A DNA stretch of 23,682 bases from a virus. Below are positions 8,106 to 15,233 of this stretch, piece after piece. Made by a program: the position numbers and the translations under genes. Numbering within the stretch: position 1 is the stretch's first letter; each line of letters begins with the position of its first letter. The stretch is from IMG/VR virus record IMGVR_UViG_3300001533_000636, positions 1-23,682 of that record; one strand, written 5' to 3'. The notes below the pieces were generated by a model. It saw only the letters and a list, made by a program, of their open reading frames with translations, was not told where the DNA came from and did not search any database.

Positions 8106-8855
8106 TTAAGCAGAAGGCATGGGGCCTAACTCTTTCTCGATTTCATCAAACGCCTCACTAGCAGCTTCTTCAGCAGAGTACTTTTTACCACTATCAAAAC
8201 TTCTACTCGCGCCACCTGGTTTTTCATTGGAAGCTTTTCTTGACTTAGCCTTAGCTTCATCAGAAGGTTCTGTATGAATTCTTTTAACGTGTTCCTTAGA
8301 TTTCTCATACAACTCAGCCAAGGATAAATCTTTATTCTTCGGGTCAAGGGATAGGCCATACATAATCGGCCTATATGTTGAGAAGTCCTCATGCGTTGCT
8401 GCAAACCTTCTAACCTCAAGCTTTACATTTTCCTTGTCCTTACTACTAAAGGTTTGTTCCAAAGAACTAACCGCGTTCTTCATTTCATCTTTAATATGCT
8501 TAACAAGTTCCGCCTTAGACATCTTCTCAAAATCAACACCCTCACTCGCACTCTCCTTACCCTTACCTGTATCAACTTCCTTCTTCTCTTCCTTCCCAGA
8601 TGCGCCAGTATCTTTAGCATTTATGAAGTCAATGTAATCTTGAGACATTACTTCCAACCTCATATCATCTAACTTTGATATGGCATCATTATACTTCTCC
8701 TGAAGTGATATGAAATCTTCTTTACTTACCCCACTTCCTTCACCCTTATCGCCAGAGCCTGCACCATCGCCTTCATTACCGTCATTCCAACGCACGCGGT
8801 TGAAACCCAGTAACTTTACACCATCTTTAAACTCATTTGCTTGCTTGAACTTCAT
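8106..8855 (-). CDS. Capsid scaffolding protein
   Basis: 249 residues from the ATG at 8855, preceded by AAGGAGG. The protein is highly charged and low in complexity: a Gly/Asp/Glu-rich linker (residues about 28-45), a helical coiled region (LQEKYNDAISKLDDMRLEVM), a second acidic linker, then helices (KAELVKHIKDEMKNAVSSLEQTF) and a C-terminus rich in Lys, Ser and Glu ending ELGPMPSA. This composition, and the position just upstream of the major capsid gene, are typical of phage scaffolds that guide procapsid assembly and then leave. The frame extends upstream to 8930, but that stretch lies inside the preceding gene and lacks a ribosome site. No protease gene is visible beside it. Confidence 0.8.
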   Translation of the reverse strand: MKFKQANEFKDGVKLLGFNRVRWNDGNEGDGAGSGDKGEGSGVSKEDFISLQEKYNDAISKLDDMRLEVMSQDYIDFINAKDTGASGKEEKKEVDTGKGKESASEGVDFEKMSKAELVKHIKDEMKNAVSSLEQTFSSKDKENVKLEVRRFAATHEDFSTYRPIMYGLSLDPKNKDLSLAELYEKSKEHVKRIHTEPSDEAKAKSRKASNEKPGGASRSFDSGKKYSAEEAASEAFDEIEKELGPMPSA

Positions 8856-9102
8856 CACTTTCCTCCTTCTTGTTTTCCCCTCTCGCAGGGTGTGTGTTCT
8901 TACATCGCCGAATACGATACGCCTTTGCAACTGAGTCCATGGCCTTTCTAATTAACATACCATTCCAAAACCCAGTGAATTCCACCGTGGGTTTGGCGCC
9001 AGCAATCATTGTAATAAGTATCGTTTTCTCCTCATTCATTCTTTCCTCATACGAGCCACTTAATTGGTCTTTTAATAATTTAGCAGTCAATGTTCCTTCC
9101 AT
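8833..9102 (-). CDS. Small hypothetical protein between portal and scaffold
   Basis: 89 residues with helical, mixed-charge composition (LTAKLLKDQLSGSYEERMNEEKTI), a short hydrophobic segment (ILITMIAG) and a basic C-terminus. The start overlaps the upstream stop (TGATG) behind AAGGGGGAA, and the end overlaps the scaffold start by 23 bp, so it is coupled to both. Phages often carry one or two such small genes between portal and scaffold; no function is assigned. Confidence 0.65.
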   Translation of the reverse strand: MEGTLTAKLLKDQLSGSYEERMNEEKTILITMIAGAKPTVEFTGFWNGMLIRKAMDSVAKAYRIRRCKNTHPARGENKKEESDEVQASK

Positions 9103-9338
9103 CACTTCCCCCTTCTCTGGTACTCGTCTTTAATGGCGAGCCCACGTTTTTCCAGTTCGCGTCTGAATTCCTCTTTGTTTCTAGTATGTACTGGTTTCGC
9201 GTCAATACCGAAATGCCAACCTTCATATCCTTTATTAGCATTCTTCCTCTCAATTCTCCGCTCCCTTAACTCCCGTTCCTTCTTGTTATCACTTAGGTAC
9301 TTATCATATTCATAATTGTCTAACCCACGCTTGCTCAT
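9102..9338 (-). CDS. Small charged hypothetical protein downstream of portal
   Basis: 78 residues, very rich in Lys, Arg and Glu (KKERELRERRIERKNANKGYEGW), predicted mostly helical. The ATG overlaps the portal stop by 4 bp (ATGA), and its stop overlaps the next start. A central GYEGWHFGIDAKPVHTRNKEEFRRELEK stretch looks like a short conserved domain, but I do not recognise it. The position suggests a head-assembly helper. Confidence 0.65.
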   Translation of the reverse strand: MSKRGLDNYEYDKYLSDNKKERELRERRIERKNANKGYEGWHFGIDAKPVHTRNKEEFRRELEKRGLAIKDEYQRRGK

Positions 9339-11092
9339 TCCATTCCCCCTTCTCCACCTTGTTCAGCAAGTTGTGGAAACTGACTCTGACCTCCGCCCCC
9401 GCCAGCTCCCATCTTACGCATAAAATCATGGAACATCATAGCTTTCTCTGGACTCCTTCCTTCTCCCTCACTCTGGGGAAATAACATTTTATGGTCAACC
9501 CACTCAAATTGGCGAGACCACTGTTCAACTAAATACCTCATATCAATACCAGGAACTTTCCCAGCAATTTCCATAAACTTCTCAACTTCCATTTGGCGCG
9601 TTCTCCTATCCTCAGGCACCGCTTCCTCTGGGTTAACTTTATATGCAAACTCCCCACGTAATTCATTCCCCGTAAACCTAACCCAATACTTAGCCCCATC
9701 CGGCCCGACTATATCTATAACCCTTTCCTCACTCCACTGCTCAAATATTATTTGGTTAAGTTTGCGCACACTATGTTCAAGGAAGTCCGCCATCATATCG
9801 CGCCTCTCATCTATCCTTATCATAGAAGCAGCACGAACTATCTCAGCCTCATGCGCAGTCCTACGACCCGAGGGCGCTTCAAACGCTCCCATCTGATTTC
9901 TCGAGAACCCCACTATCTCCCTAATATCCTCTCTTATTTCACGGGATGCACTAATCAAGTCAGGGGGAACGTGGCTCTGGAATAATTGAACCGCCTTCCT
10001 TATATCCCCACTTGCCCCCGCATCAATCCCAACCGCCGCCTTGGGGTCACCATCAAGTAACTTAGCCATCTCTTCTTTCCTTACCATACCCTTATCATAG
10101 AGTACTTTAAGTAAGGCAACCCGCCTGTGTGCACGAGCCATTGTACGAACATCATTAATCTCAAGCTGCTGTACTTCTATCATACGAGCATCCGGCGCCC
10201 ACCAGAAATAATCAGGGTCATCATTAAATCCAAGCACTCCTGCCGGCAACCCTTCCACTTGTAAATAATCTATTTCATTCCGGACAAACTTGTCATGGTC
10301 AAAACTTAGCGTAAACACCCGCCCCGTTCGTTGGTCATGAATTTCCCACAGCTCTACCCACTCTGCAGCTTCATCCATTTCGTGCCGATGCATACCTTGA
10401 TTTGCTGGTTTACTTTCATTACTTGAGTCCAACTTCGTTTTGAATACCCCTTTCATCCCACCTGTATTAGAATACTTCGGGTCTTCTTTAATGTCTTTAA
10501 GGGCGCGCATCTTCCTCATTGCATACCACGGTGCTTCCTCCCAAGAGGCCGTTCCCCATGGCACGATGAAGTCGGCAGGGTTACAACGCATCATCCAAGG
10601 CATCCCAGGTTTTACATTTAAGTTATACTCAATCTTTTGCCCCTTCTTATCGAATGAGGTAAGGGAAGCGTCTTCAAATTCCTCACTTAAGAAGCTTGGG
10701 TTAAATCCCCATTCACTATCATATCCATATATCATGGGCCCACGACCACATAGATAACAATCCAAGGCTGACATCTTAAGTTCCCTTTTTAACTGCAGTT
10801 CCCCAATAAGGTAGTTATCTATCCTCTCTAACATCCACGCGTGGGGCGCGTATCCAGGAAGCCTGGGATATACACTTACCCTTGGATTACGGAAATATAT
10901 CTGGGGTATCATACTACGCCCGATGGCATATATAATATTAACCGGAACAACACCCTTCCCCCAATAACCACGATACATGGTTTTATAGCGTTCCCAGTCC
11001 TTGGACTTCCCATATATACTACGGTATCTAACTCCCGCCTTAATTTGCGCCTTCCATTCGTCTAAGGGTTTTCTAGCCTGAAACTCTGTCAT
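9335..11092 (-). CDS. Portal protein
   Basis: 585 residues, a usual portal size. The N-terminal phrases DEWKAQIKAGVRYRSIYG and then VVPVNIIYAIGRSMIPQIYFRNPRVSVYP are typical of phage portals in which the N-terminal wing contacts the terminase. A long central region (residues about 275-400) contains RMIEVQQLEINDVRTMARAHRRV and the stem/clip helices. SGRRTAHEAEIVRAASMIRIDERRDMMADFLEHSVRKLNQIIFEQW (around residues 412-460) matches the C-terminal crown helices. The end is Gly-rich and ends in GGEGGME. It forms the dodecameric DNA gate at the capsid vertex. The start ATG follows GGGAG and overlaps a tiny upstream gene by 20 bp. Gene order (terminase, portal, scaffold, capsid) supports the call. 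Confidence 0.9.
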   Translation of the reverse strand: MTEFQARKPLDEWKAQIKAGVRYRSIYGKSKDWERYKTMYRGYWGKGVVPVNIIYAIGRSMIPQIYFRNPRVSVYPRLPGYAPHAWMLERIDNYLIGELQLKRELKMSALDCYLCGRGPMIYGYDSEWGFNPSFLSEEFEDASLTSFDKKGQKIEYNLNVKPGMPWMMRCNPADFIVPWGTASWEEAPWYAMRKMRALKDIKEDPKYSNTGGMKGVFKTKLDSSNESKPANQGMHRHEMDEAAEWVELWEIHDQRTGRVFTLSFDHDKFVRNEIDYLQVEGLPAGVLGFNDDPDYFWWAPDARMIEVQQLEINDVRTMARAHRRVALLKVLYDKGMVRKEEMAKLLDGDPKAAVGIDAGASGDIRKAVQLFQSHVPPDLISASREIREDIREIVGFSRNQMGAFEAPSGRRTAHEAEIVRAASMIRIDERRDMMADFLEHSVRKLNQIIFEQWSEERVIDIVGPDGAKYWVRFTGNELRGEFAYKVNPEEAVPEDRRTRQMEVEKFMEIAGKVPGIDMRYLVEQWSRQFEWVDHKMLFPQSEGEGRSPEKAMMFHDFMRKMGAGGGGGQSQFPQLAEQGGEGGME

Positions 11093-11243
11093 AACTACAC
11101 TCCCTTAATCTTTGTTTTCTTTCTTCCTCATTCGCTGGGGGAGTATATCCCCTCTTCTTTAATGAGGCCCACTTGGTATTAAGCACCCTTTCGTTACTTA
11201 TACTCTTACCTTTCCCAGAACCATGCACCCCTACTCTAGCCAC
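11073..11243 (-). CDS. Small basic hypothetical protein (56 residues)
   Basis: A GTG start at 11243 with GGAGG 6 bp upstream gives 56 residues beginning MARVGVHGSGKGKS and ending in a 20 bp overlap with the portal start. It is basic and probably helical from residue 37 on (ANEEERKQRLREC). The ribosome site and tight coupling on both sides support expression. There is no recognised family; position suggests a terminase- or portal-associated helper. Confidence 0.55.
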   Translation of the reverse strand: MARVGVHGSGKGKSISNERVLNTKWASLKKRGYTPPANEEERKQRLRECSYDRVSG

Positions 11244-11340
11244 GTAATGCCTCCGTGAATTGACTTACCTTAGCTTTCTTCTTAGCCTTAAGAAGCGCCT
11301 TTGCTTTCTTTATCATTTCCTCTCTACTTAGCTCGCCCAC
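11236..11340 (-). CDS. Very small Lys/Ala-rich protein (34 residues)
   Basis: A GTG start at 11340 preceded by GGAGG (spacing 5) gives 34 residues, mostly one basic amphipathic helix: LSREEMIKKAKALLKAKKK. The end overlaps the following GTG-start gene by 8 bp. It fills the otherwise empty gap between terL and portal. It may be a small nucleic-acid-binding or packaging peptide; function unknown. Confidence 0.5.
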   Translation of the reverse strand: MGELSREEMIKKAKALLKAKKKAKVSQFTEALRG

Positions 11341-11359
11341 GATAACCTCCACTCATATG

Positions 11360-11372
11360 TTCAACTTTTGAA
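11360..11372. repeat. Gene-boundary palindrome, copy 2
   Basis: TTCAA-CTT-TTGAA, immediately after the terL stop and before the Shine-Dalgarno of the 34-residue gene. On the minus strand it reads TAAATTCAA-AAG-TTGAACATATG, matching the orientation of the other copies. Confidence 0.6.
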
Positions 11373-11373
11373 T

Positions 11374-13053
11374 TTACGCCCAATCCTCAAACGGCACTAC
11401 ATTTTCCTCAGGATATGTATGTTCCGAGTCCTCATATATATGCTTAGGCGGGAGAGGATTATTAAATAAATCCACATTCTTATTCTTATTCCAGATACTT
11501 TCAAGAAACTCATCAATCGTTCCCACGGATATAAAATCGTTCCTATCTCCCTTTCCCCCAACTGGTTTCGCAATTCCAGGTCTAGCAATCTGTACTTGAT
11601 ACGAAGCAGCATCCAATATATCTTTGGTGATTGAATTATTGTTAGGTGCATATTCAAGAAACTCCTCAATAAAGTCTTTATGTTCCCTCTTCACGTGTAT
11701 GGCGAGGTTTGATGCCAGCGGCTCAAGTCCACGTATTCTTATTTCCTTACTTTCATGCCCCTCTGGTTTAATGCCCCTTATACTCATTCTTGGAATTTCA
11801 CCCTTATCCATAGCCTGCTGGGCAAAGTGTCGTAGCGCTTTCTGGAAATATATTTCCTCCACCCCAATATACTCAGGCGCGAATAAGCGCCAATGCTTAG
11901 CCATTATCTCAATAACCTCAGTTGGGTTAAACCTACCTACGTCATAATGGAGAACCCACATATGGTTACTTGGACACCATGCACACGTTAATACCACCGC
12001 ACGTGATAAGTGGGCGCGTTTACTAGTCCCCCACCCAGCCAAGTCCACCGTTGTAAATATCCTACTCTCCTCAGGCACCTCACTCCTCTTATCATAATAT
12101 TGGAGCCACTCAGGTTTGAATAACATATCCTCCGGGGACATGGGGAGATTCAAGTATTGCGTGGCATACATATATGGGCCTTGAGCACACTTAATCCTAT
12201 CAAGTTGTTTGAGGGGGTACATTTCGGGCCACCTTGGTACTCGTTCCCCCTCCTCATTTTGTACTTCCGCTTTTACGTCAAGTATTTTATACTCAGGCTC
12301 ATTTGCCCTTATATAATCAACCAAGTCATGCTTAGCCCACCGAGTACCCACGTTTATTAATGTAGTGTGCGGGCCTGGGACAAATAAGGAAAGTGCAAGT
12401 TTATGCCATCCTATGGCCTTGTCTATATCATCTTGGTCGGGCATAAGTTCCTTACCACTTAGGTCATCTTTCTTTGCATATATTAAGTCATCTTCTATTA
12501 TAATATCATAGTGCCTGGATACTGCCGAGCCCCCAACTCCAGCCGCTTCAAATGTAGACTCCGTAAAATCCATATCCCGCTCAATGCATGCGGAAGCATC
12601 ACTCCACTTAACTCGGTCGAAGTTTACGGGGATAACCTCGGGGAATAAGACTTGTAGCGCCTTCCCACGCTCATAAATTTTTTTAATATTGTTTAATATT
12701 TTCTGAGCATTCGTAACTACGTTTGATGCAATTAATACCCTTATATTTGGTCCGAGTTGATATAGGCGCGAATTCATACACTCATCATTCGGGAATTCCA
12801 GTCTCTCTTTCCTCGGTAAGCTTATCCATATTGGGTACGCTATACTTGATATACAAGTCTTAAGAAACCCACGGGGTAATGTTATTTGTTTCCTAGTACA
12901 TGGGTCTTCGAGCATATGGCAAACCTCAACGTGAATATCATCCGTCAAGTCCATATATCCCATAACTGCGATGCAGAACGCGTGCAAACTACTTAGGCAT
13001 CTCCTGCGTAATTCTAATCGTGCTGCTTCGCTCAGCTTTTCCATATTTATCAT
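11374..13053 (-). CDS. terL: Terminase large subunit
   Basis: 559 residues with both halves of the DNA-packaging motor. The ATPase half has a Walker A-like LPRGFLKT (residues 59-66; a deviant P-loop as in many terminases), a Walker B DIIIEDDL (183-190) with the catalytic Glu, and a coupling motif GTRW (236-239). The RNase H-like nuclease half has TVDLAGWG (Asp337), VEEIYFQKAL (Glu399/400) and KDILDAASYQ (Asp478 or Asp481) as the three acidic metal-binding positions. The enzyme translocates DNA through the portal and cuts it. The gene overlaps the small-subunit gene by 65 bp, so the two are probably coupled. ATGs at 13053 and 13044 are both possible; 13053 lies behind AGGGTGATGACGA. Confidence 0.93.
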   Translation of the reverse strand: MINMEKLSEAARLELRRRCLSSLHAFCIAVMGYMDLTDDIHVEVCHMLEDPCTRKQITLPRGFLKTCISSIAYPIWISLPRKERLEFPNDECMNSRLYQLGPNIRVLIASNVVTNAQKILNNIKKIYERGKALQVLFPEVIPVNFDRVKWSDASACIERDMDFTESTFEAAGVGGSAVSRHYDIIIEDDLIYAKKDDLSGKELMPDQDDIDKAIGWHKLALSLFVPGPHTTLINVGTRWAKHDLVDYIRANEPEYKILDVKAEVQNEEGERVPRWPEMYPLKQLDRIKCAQGPYMYATQYLNLPMSPEDMLFKPEWLQYYDKRSEVPEESRIFTTVDLAGWGTSKRAHLSRAVVLTCAWCPSNHMWVLHYDVGRFNPTEVIEIMAKHWRLFAPEYIGVEEIYFQKALRHFAQQAMDKGEIPRMSIRGIKPEGHESKEIRIRGLEPLASNLAIHVKREHKDFIEEFLEYAPNNNSITKDILDAASYQVQIARPGIAKPVGGKGDRNDFISVGTIDEFLESIWNKNKNVDLFNNPLPPKHIYEDSEHTYPEENVVPFEDWA

Positions 13054-13528
13054 TCGTCATCACCCTATCCCACGCCTGTTGCATCTTCTGGTCTATTTCC
13101 ACCGTTGTTGTTATTGTGTTTACCTTGGGCTTATATCCAATATATCCGAGGGCATCTACAATGGCGGATTTCCGTACTTGCTCACTCTCCGCACTTACTG
13201 CAAGATTAAGAAGTTCCTCAGCAAGTAGTTGTTTCTTTTCCTCAAACACTTGTTCCACAGGGTCGCCATGCACTACTCTGTCACTCTGTTTTTCAAGCAC
13301 CGCGCGCCCAAGCTTCTCACTTTCTTCCCCGCGCCTTTCTTTATACATGGGGGAATTTTTTATAATACTTACTCGAGATGGGGTAATTCCAACCATCTCT
13401 GCTATTTCATTATTAGACTTCCCACTCAAATCCAGATATAAAATATTCATTATCTTTGGAGTTATTTGCTTGGGCTCAAGCTTAACCGAGCTGGGCGATT
13501 TTAAATAATGTGGTAATGGTAATGGCAT
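12989..13528 (-). CDS. terS: Terminase small subunit (HTH protein)
   Basis: 179 residues from the ATG at 13528, preceded by AAGGGGGAAAG. Residues about 28-60 read ILYLDLSGKSNNEIAEMVGITPSRVSIIKNS, a helix-turn-helix of the kind used by small terminase subunits to bind the packaging site. Residues 80-140 are helical (EEKKQLLAEELLNLAVSAESEQVRKSAIVDALGYIGYKPK), suitable for oligomerisation. A basic C-terminal tail may contact TerL. It is the first gene of the leftward operon. An upstream in-frame ATG at 13585 lies inside the leader terminator-like hairpin and is rejected. Confidence 0.8.
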   Translation of the reverse strand: MPLPLPHYLKSPSSVKLEPKQITPKIMNILYLDLSGKSNNEIAEMVGITPSRVSIIKNSPMYKERRGEESEKLGRAVLEKQSDRVVHGDPVEQVFEEKKQLLAEELLNLAVSAESEQVRKSAIVDALGYIGYKPKVNTITTTVEIDQKMQQAWDRVMTNDKYGKAERSSTIRITQEMPK

Positions 13529-13573
13529 AACTTTCCCCCTTGTTCTCACTTTCCTTGAATTAAGGAAAAGAGT

Positions 13574-13639
13574 AAAAAACGCCACTCGCTCCCTTTGCCT
13601 AACGTAAGCAGTAGAAGTAAATGGCGTTTTAGCTAAAAC
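13574..13639 (-). promoter_or_regulatory. Attenuator-like terminator hairpin and competing palindrome in the structural-operon leader
   Basis: On the minus strand AAAACGCCA (13630-13622) pairs perfectly with TGGCGTTTT (13584-13576), which ends in a run of six T (13579-13574), as in an intrinsic terminator with a long loop. Inside the loop GCTTA-CGT-TAGGC can form a small second hairpin. Immediately upstream, the perfect palindrome GTTTTAGCTAAAAC (13639-13626) shares the first arm of the terminator, so the two folds exclude each other. This lies between the promoter and the terS start. It suggests conditional read-through into the virion genes. Confidence 0.6.
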
Positions 13640-13677
13640 TTAAGAACCACTGAGGTCATGACTCCCAGCGTGGTAAT

Positions 13678-13735
13678 ATCTAGGTAGTAAGTTCAATTTT
13701 CCACTTTGGTAAAGTTTCAATTTACTACCATAGAT
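13678..13735. repeat. Inverted repeat at the start of the structural-operon transcript
   Basis: ATCTAGGTAGTAA (13678-13690) and TTACTACCATAGAT (13722-13735) are inverted copies differing by one inserted base. Between them ACTTT-GGT-AAAGT (13703-13715) forms an inner hairpin. The outer repeat begins about 10 nt downstream of the predicted transcription start, so it could be an operator for a dimeric regulator or a structured leader RNA. Confidence 0.65.
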
Positions 13736-13752
13736 ATAAAAATTCTAGTTAG

Positions 13753-13781
13753 AGTATACCATATACTTTCAACTTTGTCAA
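13753..13781 (-). promoter_or_regulatory. Sigma70 promoter for the leftward virion operon
   Basis: Reading the minus strand: TTGACA (13781-13776), 17 bp, TATACT (13758-13753), with TGG before the -10 (extended -10). The predicted start is near 13746, giving a leader of about 220 nt before terS. The sequence class is the same as the two rightward promoters. Confidence 0.8.
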
Positions 13782-13789
13782 GGGCGCAA

Positions 13790-14210
13790 GTTCAAATATA
13801 TCTGACTATTTTATTCTTAATTTTAAGGGCGTAAAGGGGTATAGGGGGCGTTTTCTTCCTATATATGGGGCGGTGTACTTTGGGCGGTTAAAAGGGCAAA
13901 AGGGGGGCAAGGGCACATAAATTCAAGGGGTATATATAAGGGGCGCATAAGCGGTTAAGGGCGTTAAGAGTGCCCAAAAGTTAGTTATAAAAATTTGGGG
14001 GCTAGAAAAAAACAGGTGTTTATGTAATATTAAAACAGCCTTGGGGGGTGTATAGGGTGTTTTTTATAATGCTAGGGGTGTAAAGGTTTTTTATTCCAAG
14101 GCCACAAATTCAAGGCGTAAATTCAAGGGCGTAAATTCAAGGCGCGCGCCAAGTCTACGCCAAAGTGAAGGAGCCAAAGTCAAGGCCTAAAAACATATTT
14201 AATAAAAGAC
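13790..14210. other. G-rich, C-poor non-coding region with AAATTCAAGG repeats (candidate origin part)
   Basis: About 420 bp between the divergent promoters with no supportable gene. The plus strand is full of GGGG and GGGCG tracts and poor in C, a strong strand bias unlike the genes around it. Three tandem repeats of AAATTCAAGG(G)CG lie at 14106-14144 with a 13-14 bp period, a fourth copy at 13919-13928 and a fifth, downstream, at 14885-14894. Iteron-like repeats beside skewed DNA suggest a replication origin or a regulatory array, but no replication gene is visible nearby. Confidence 0.5.
14106..14144 (+). repeat. Three tandem copies of AAATTCAAGG(G)CG
   Basis: Copies start at 14106, 14119 and 14133, separated by one T or GT; the middle copy has an extra G. 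The AAATTCAA core recurs throughout the non-coding DNA of this window and forms one arm of the gene-boundary palindromes. Confidence 0.75.
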
Positions 14211-14239
14211 TTGACAAGTATATAATATTATGATATACT
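14211..14239 (+). promoter_or_regulatory. Rightward sigma70 promoter P1
   Basis: TTGACA (14211-14216), 17 bp, TATACT (14234-14239), with TGA before the -10. It drives the single small gene at 14303. The TTATGATATACTTA around the -10 is identical to that of promoter P2. Confidence 0.8.
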
Positions 14240-14261
14240 TAACATAGTAATAAACTGTTCA

Positions 14262-14276
14262 TTGACATATACTGGG
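14262..14276 (+). repeat. Left arm of inverted repeat flanking the 112-residue gene
   Basis: TTGACATATACTGGG, with AAGCGTA a few bases further in. An inverted copy, TTGACATATACTAGG on the minus strand, lies at 14696-14682, also followed by AAGCGTA. The pair brackets the gene at 14303-14641. Confidence 0.6.
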
Positions 14277-14302
14277 TAAAAGCGTAAAGCGAGGTAGTAA
14301 CT

Positions 14303-14641
14303 ATGATAAAATCCTTTACGGACACTGGTAAATATTCGGTTAAGGACACTGGCGAGGTCATAACATACGAGTATGAGTATATACAGTATACTAGTATTGA
14401 TGGCCTTAGTGATGAAGATATAGCCAAGGTTATATCACTAGCCAATAGGCAAGCCAAGGTTGACGCCAATAACATAACAAGGGAAAAGACTAAGACCGCC
14501 AATGGGCATAGTGAAAGACCAGTATTAACAGAAGAACAGAAACTTGCTAACAAGGAAAGACGGCAAGTTGAAAAACAAGCCTTGAGTAAACTTAAAGGCC
14601 TAGATCCCGAGACCCTTGCTAAACTTGGGATTGTACTGTAA
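14303..14641 (+). CDS. Small hydrophilic protein, first rightward gene, unknown
   Basis: 112 residues, charged, with a short beta-like N-terminal part (YSVKDTGEVITYEYEYIQYTS) and a helical C-terminal part (LTEEQKLANKERRQVEKQALSKLKGLDPETLAKLGIVL). It has its own promoter (P1), a GAGGT ribosome site 8 bp before the ATG and a perfect terminator after it: a self-contained transcription unit likely to be expressed strongly and early. The C-terminal EQK...KLG-V ending resembles that of the protein at 17137-17700. The opposite strand also carries an open frame of 136 codons but lacks these signals. Function unknown. Confidence 0.75.
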   Translation: MIKSFTDTGKYSVKDTGEVITYEYEYIQYTSIDGLSDEDIAKVISLANRQAKVDANNITREKTKTANGHSERPVLTEEQKLANKERRQVEKQALSKLKGLDPETLAKLGIVL

Positions 14642-14681
14642 GCTAGCAAGTATTTATTAAACTATAACATACGCTTGATAT

Positions 14682-14696
14682 CCTAGTATATGTCAA
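14682..14696 (-). repeat. Right arm of inverted repeat flanking the 112-residue gene
   Basis: TTGACATATACTAGG on the minus strand, matching the arm at 14262-14276 with one difference. It contains TTGACA and TATACT without a proper spacer, so it is more likely an operator-like or recombination-like site than a promoter. Confidence 0.6.
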
Positions 14697-14701
14697 CAAT
14701 G

Positions 14702-14732
14702 ACCCCTAGTATAAGGTTACTAGGGGTTTTTT
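14702..14732 (+). terminator. Intrinsic terminator after the 112-residue gene
   Basis: ACCCCTAGTA and TACTAGGGGT form a perfect 10 bp stem with a 6-base loop (TAAGGT), followed by a T-run to 14732. Confidence 0.9.
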
Positions 14733-14791
14733 GTTTTCTAGTTTACTATCAAGGTCGCGAAAGTTCCACTTCAACGCCCTAAGATTTATTT

Positions 14792-14810
14792 CGGGATATT
14801 CCCGTTTTTT
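14792..14810 (+). terminator. Second intrinsic terminator
   Basis: CGGGA-TAT-TCCCG followed by six T. It lies about 60 bp beyond the first terminator, and a T-rich tract (about 14819-14839) follows. It probably insulates the origin-like region downstream from P1 transcription. Confidence 0.75.
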
Positions 14811-15184
14811 GTTCTTAATTTTTTTTCTTTTTTTTTTTATTACCAAACAATGCCACACACAAATTAGATTACTCATAAATGTATAAATTCAAGGCCATAA
14901 ATTTGGGGAAAACATTAACGCCCTTGTGGTAACTTAGGGGTATTTTTAACACAAGGCCATATATTTAATAGGGTTATATCAAAAATCCCTTGTGGAACTT
15001 GTGGCACTATATTGATACTCTTAACATATTTTATCATAAGTCCATATAAATAAAGGGGTATCAGTATGTTAGAAGTATAAAAAATTACCACAAAAACCCA
15101 ATTTTATGTGGCACTCATTGGTAATGTTTAGCGGTCAATTCAATTTATAAATTCAACTTGGTAATAGTTAAAAATGCGGAAAGT

Positions 15185-15203
15185 TACCACAAAGTTTGTG
15201 GTA
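15185..15203. promoter_or_regulatory. Perfect 9+1+9 palindrome (operator-like)
   Basis: TACCACAAA-G-TTTGTGGTA, made of two inverted TTGTGGTA words. It lies about 65 bp upstream of the P2 -35 box. Confidence 0.65.
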
Positions 15204-15213
15204 TGCATTTATA

Positions 15214-15233
15214 CCCTTAACTTATGTTAAGGG
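15214..15233. promoter_or_regulatory. Perfect 8+4+8 palindrome upstream of P2
   Basis: CCCTTAAC-TTAT-GTTAAGGG with one more A-T pair outside. There is no T-run after it, so a protein-binding site is likelier than a terminator. Confidence 0.55.

Noticed and set aside
13020-13508. Plus-strand 162-codon frame opposite terS
   Set aside because: It has no Shine-Dalgarno, and its composition is the antisense of a well-supported HTH protein.
13890-13930. G-quadruplex
   Set aside because: G-tracts are frequent, but the loops needed to join four of them are too long or the tracts too uneven for a confident call.
14106-14144. Tandem repeats as a CRISPR array
   Set aside because: The units are 12-13 bp with 1-2 bp between them, so there are no spacers, and no cas genes are present.
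14239-14649. Minus-strand 136-codon open frame opposite the 112-residue gene
   Set aside because: It is longer than the plus gene but has no ribosome site. The plus strand has a promoter, Shine-Dalgarno and terminator fitted exactly to the 112-residue gene.
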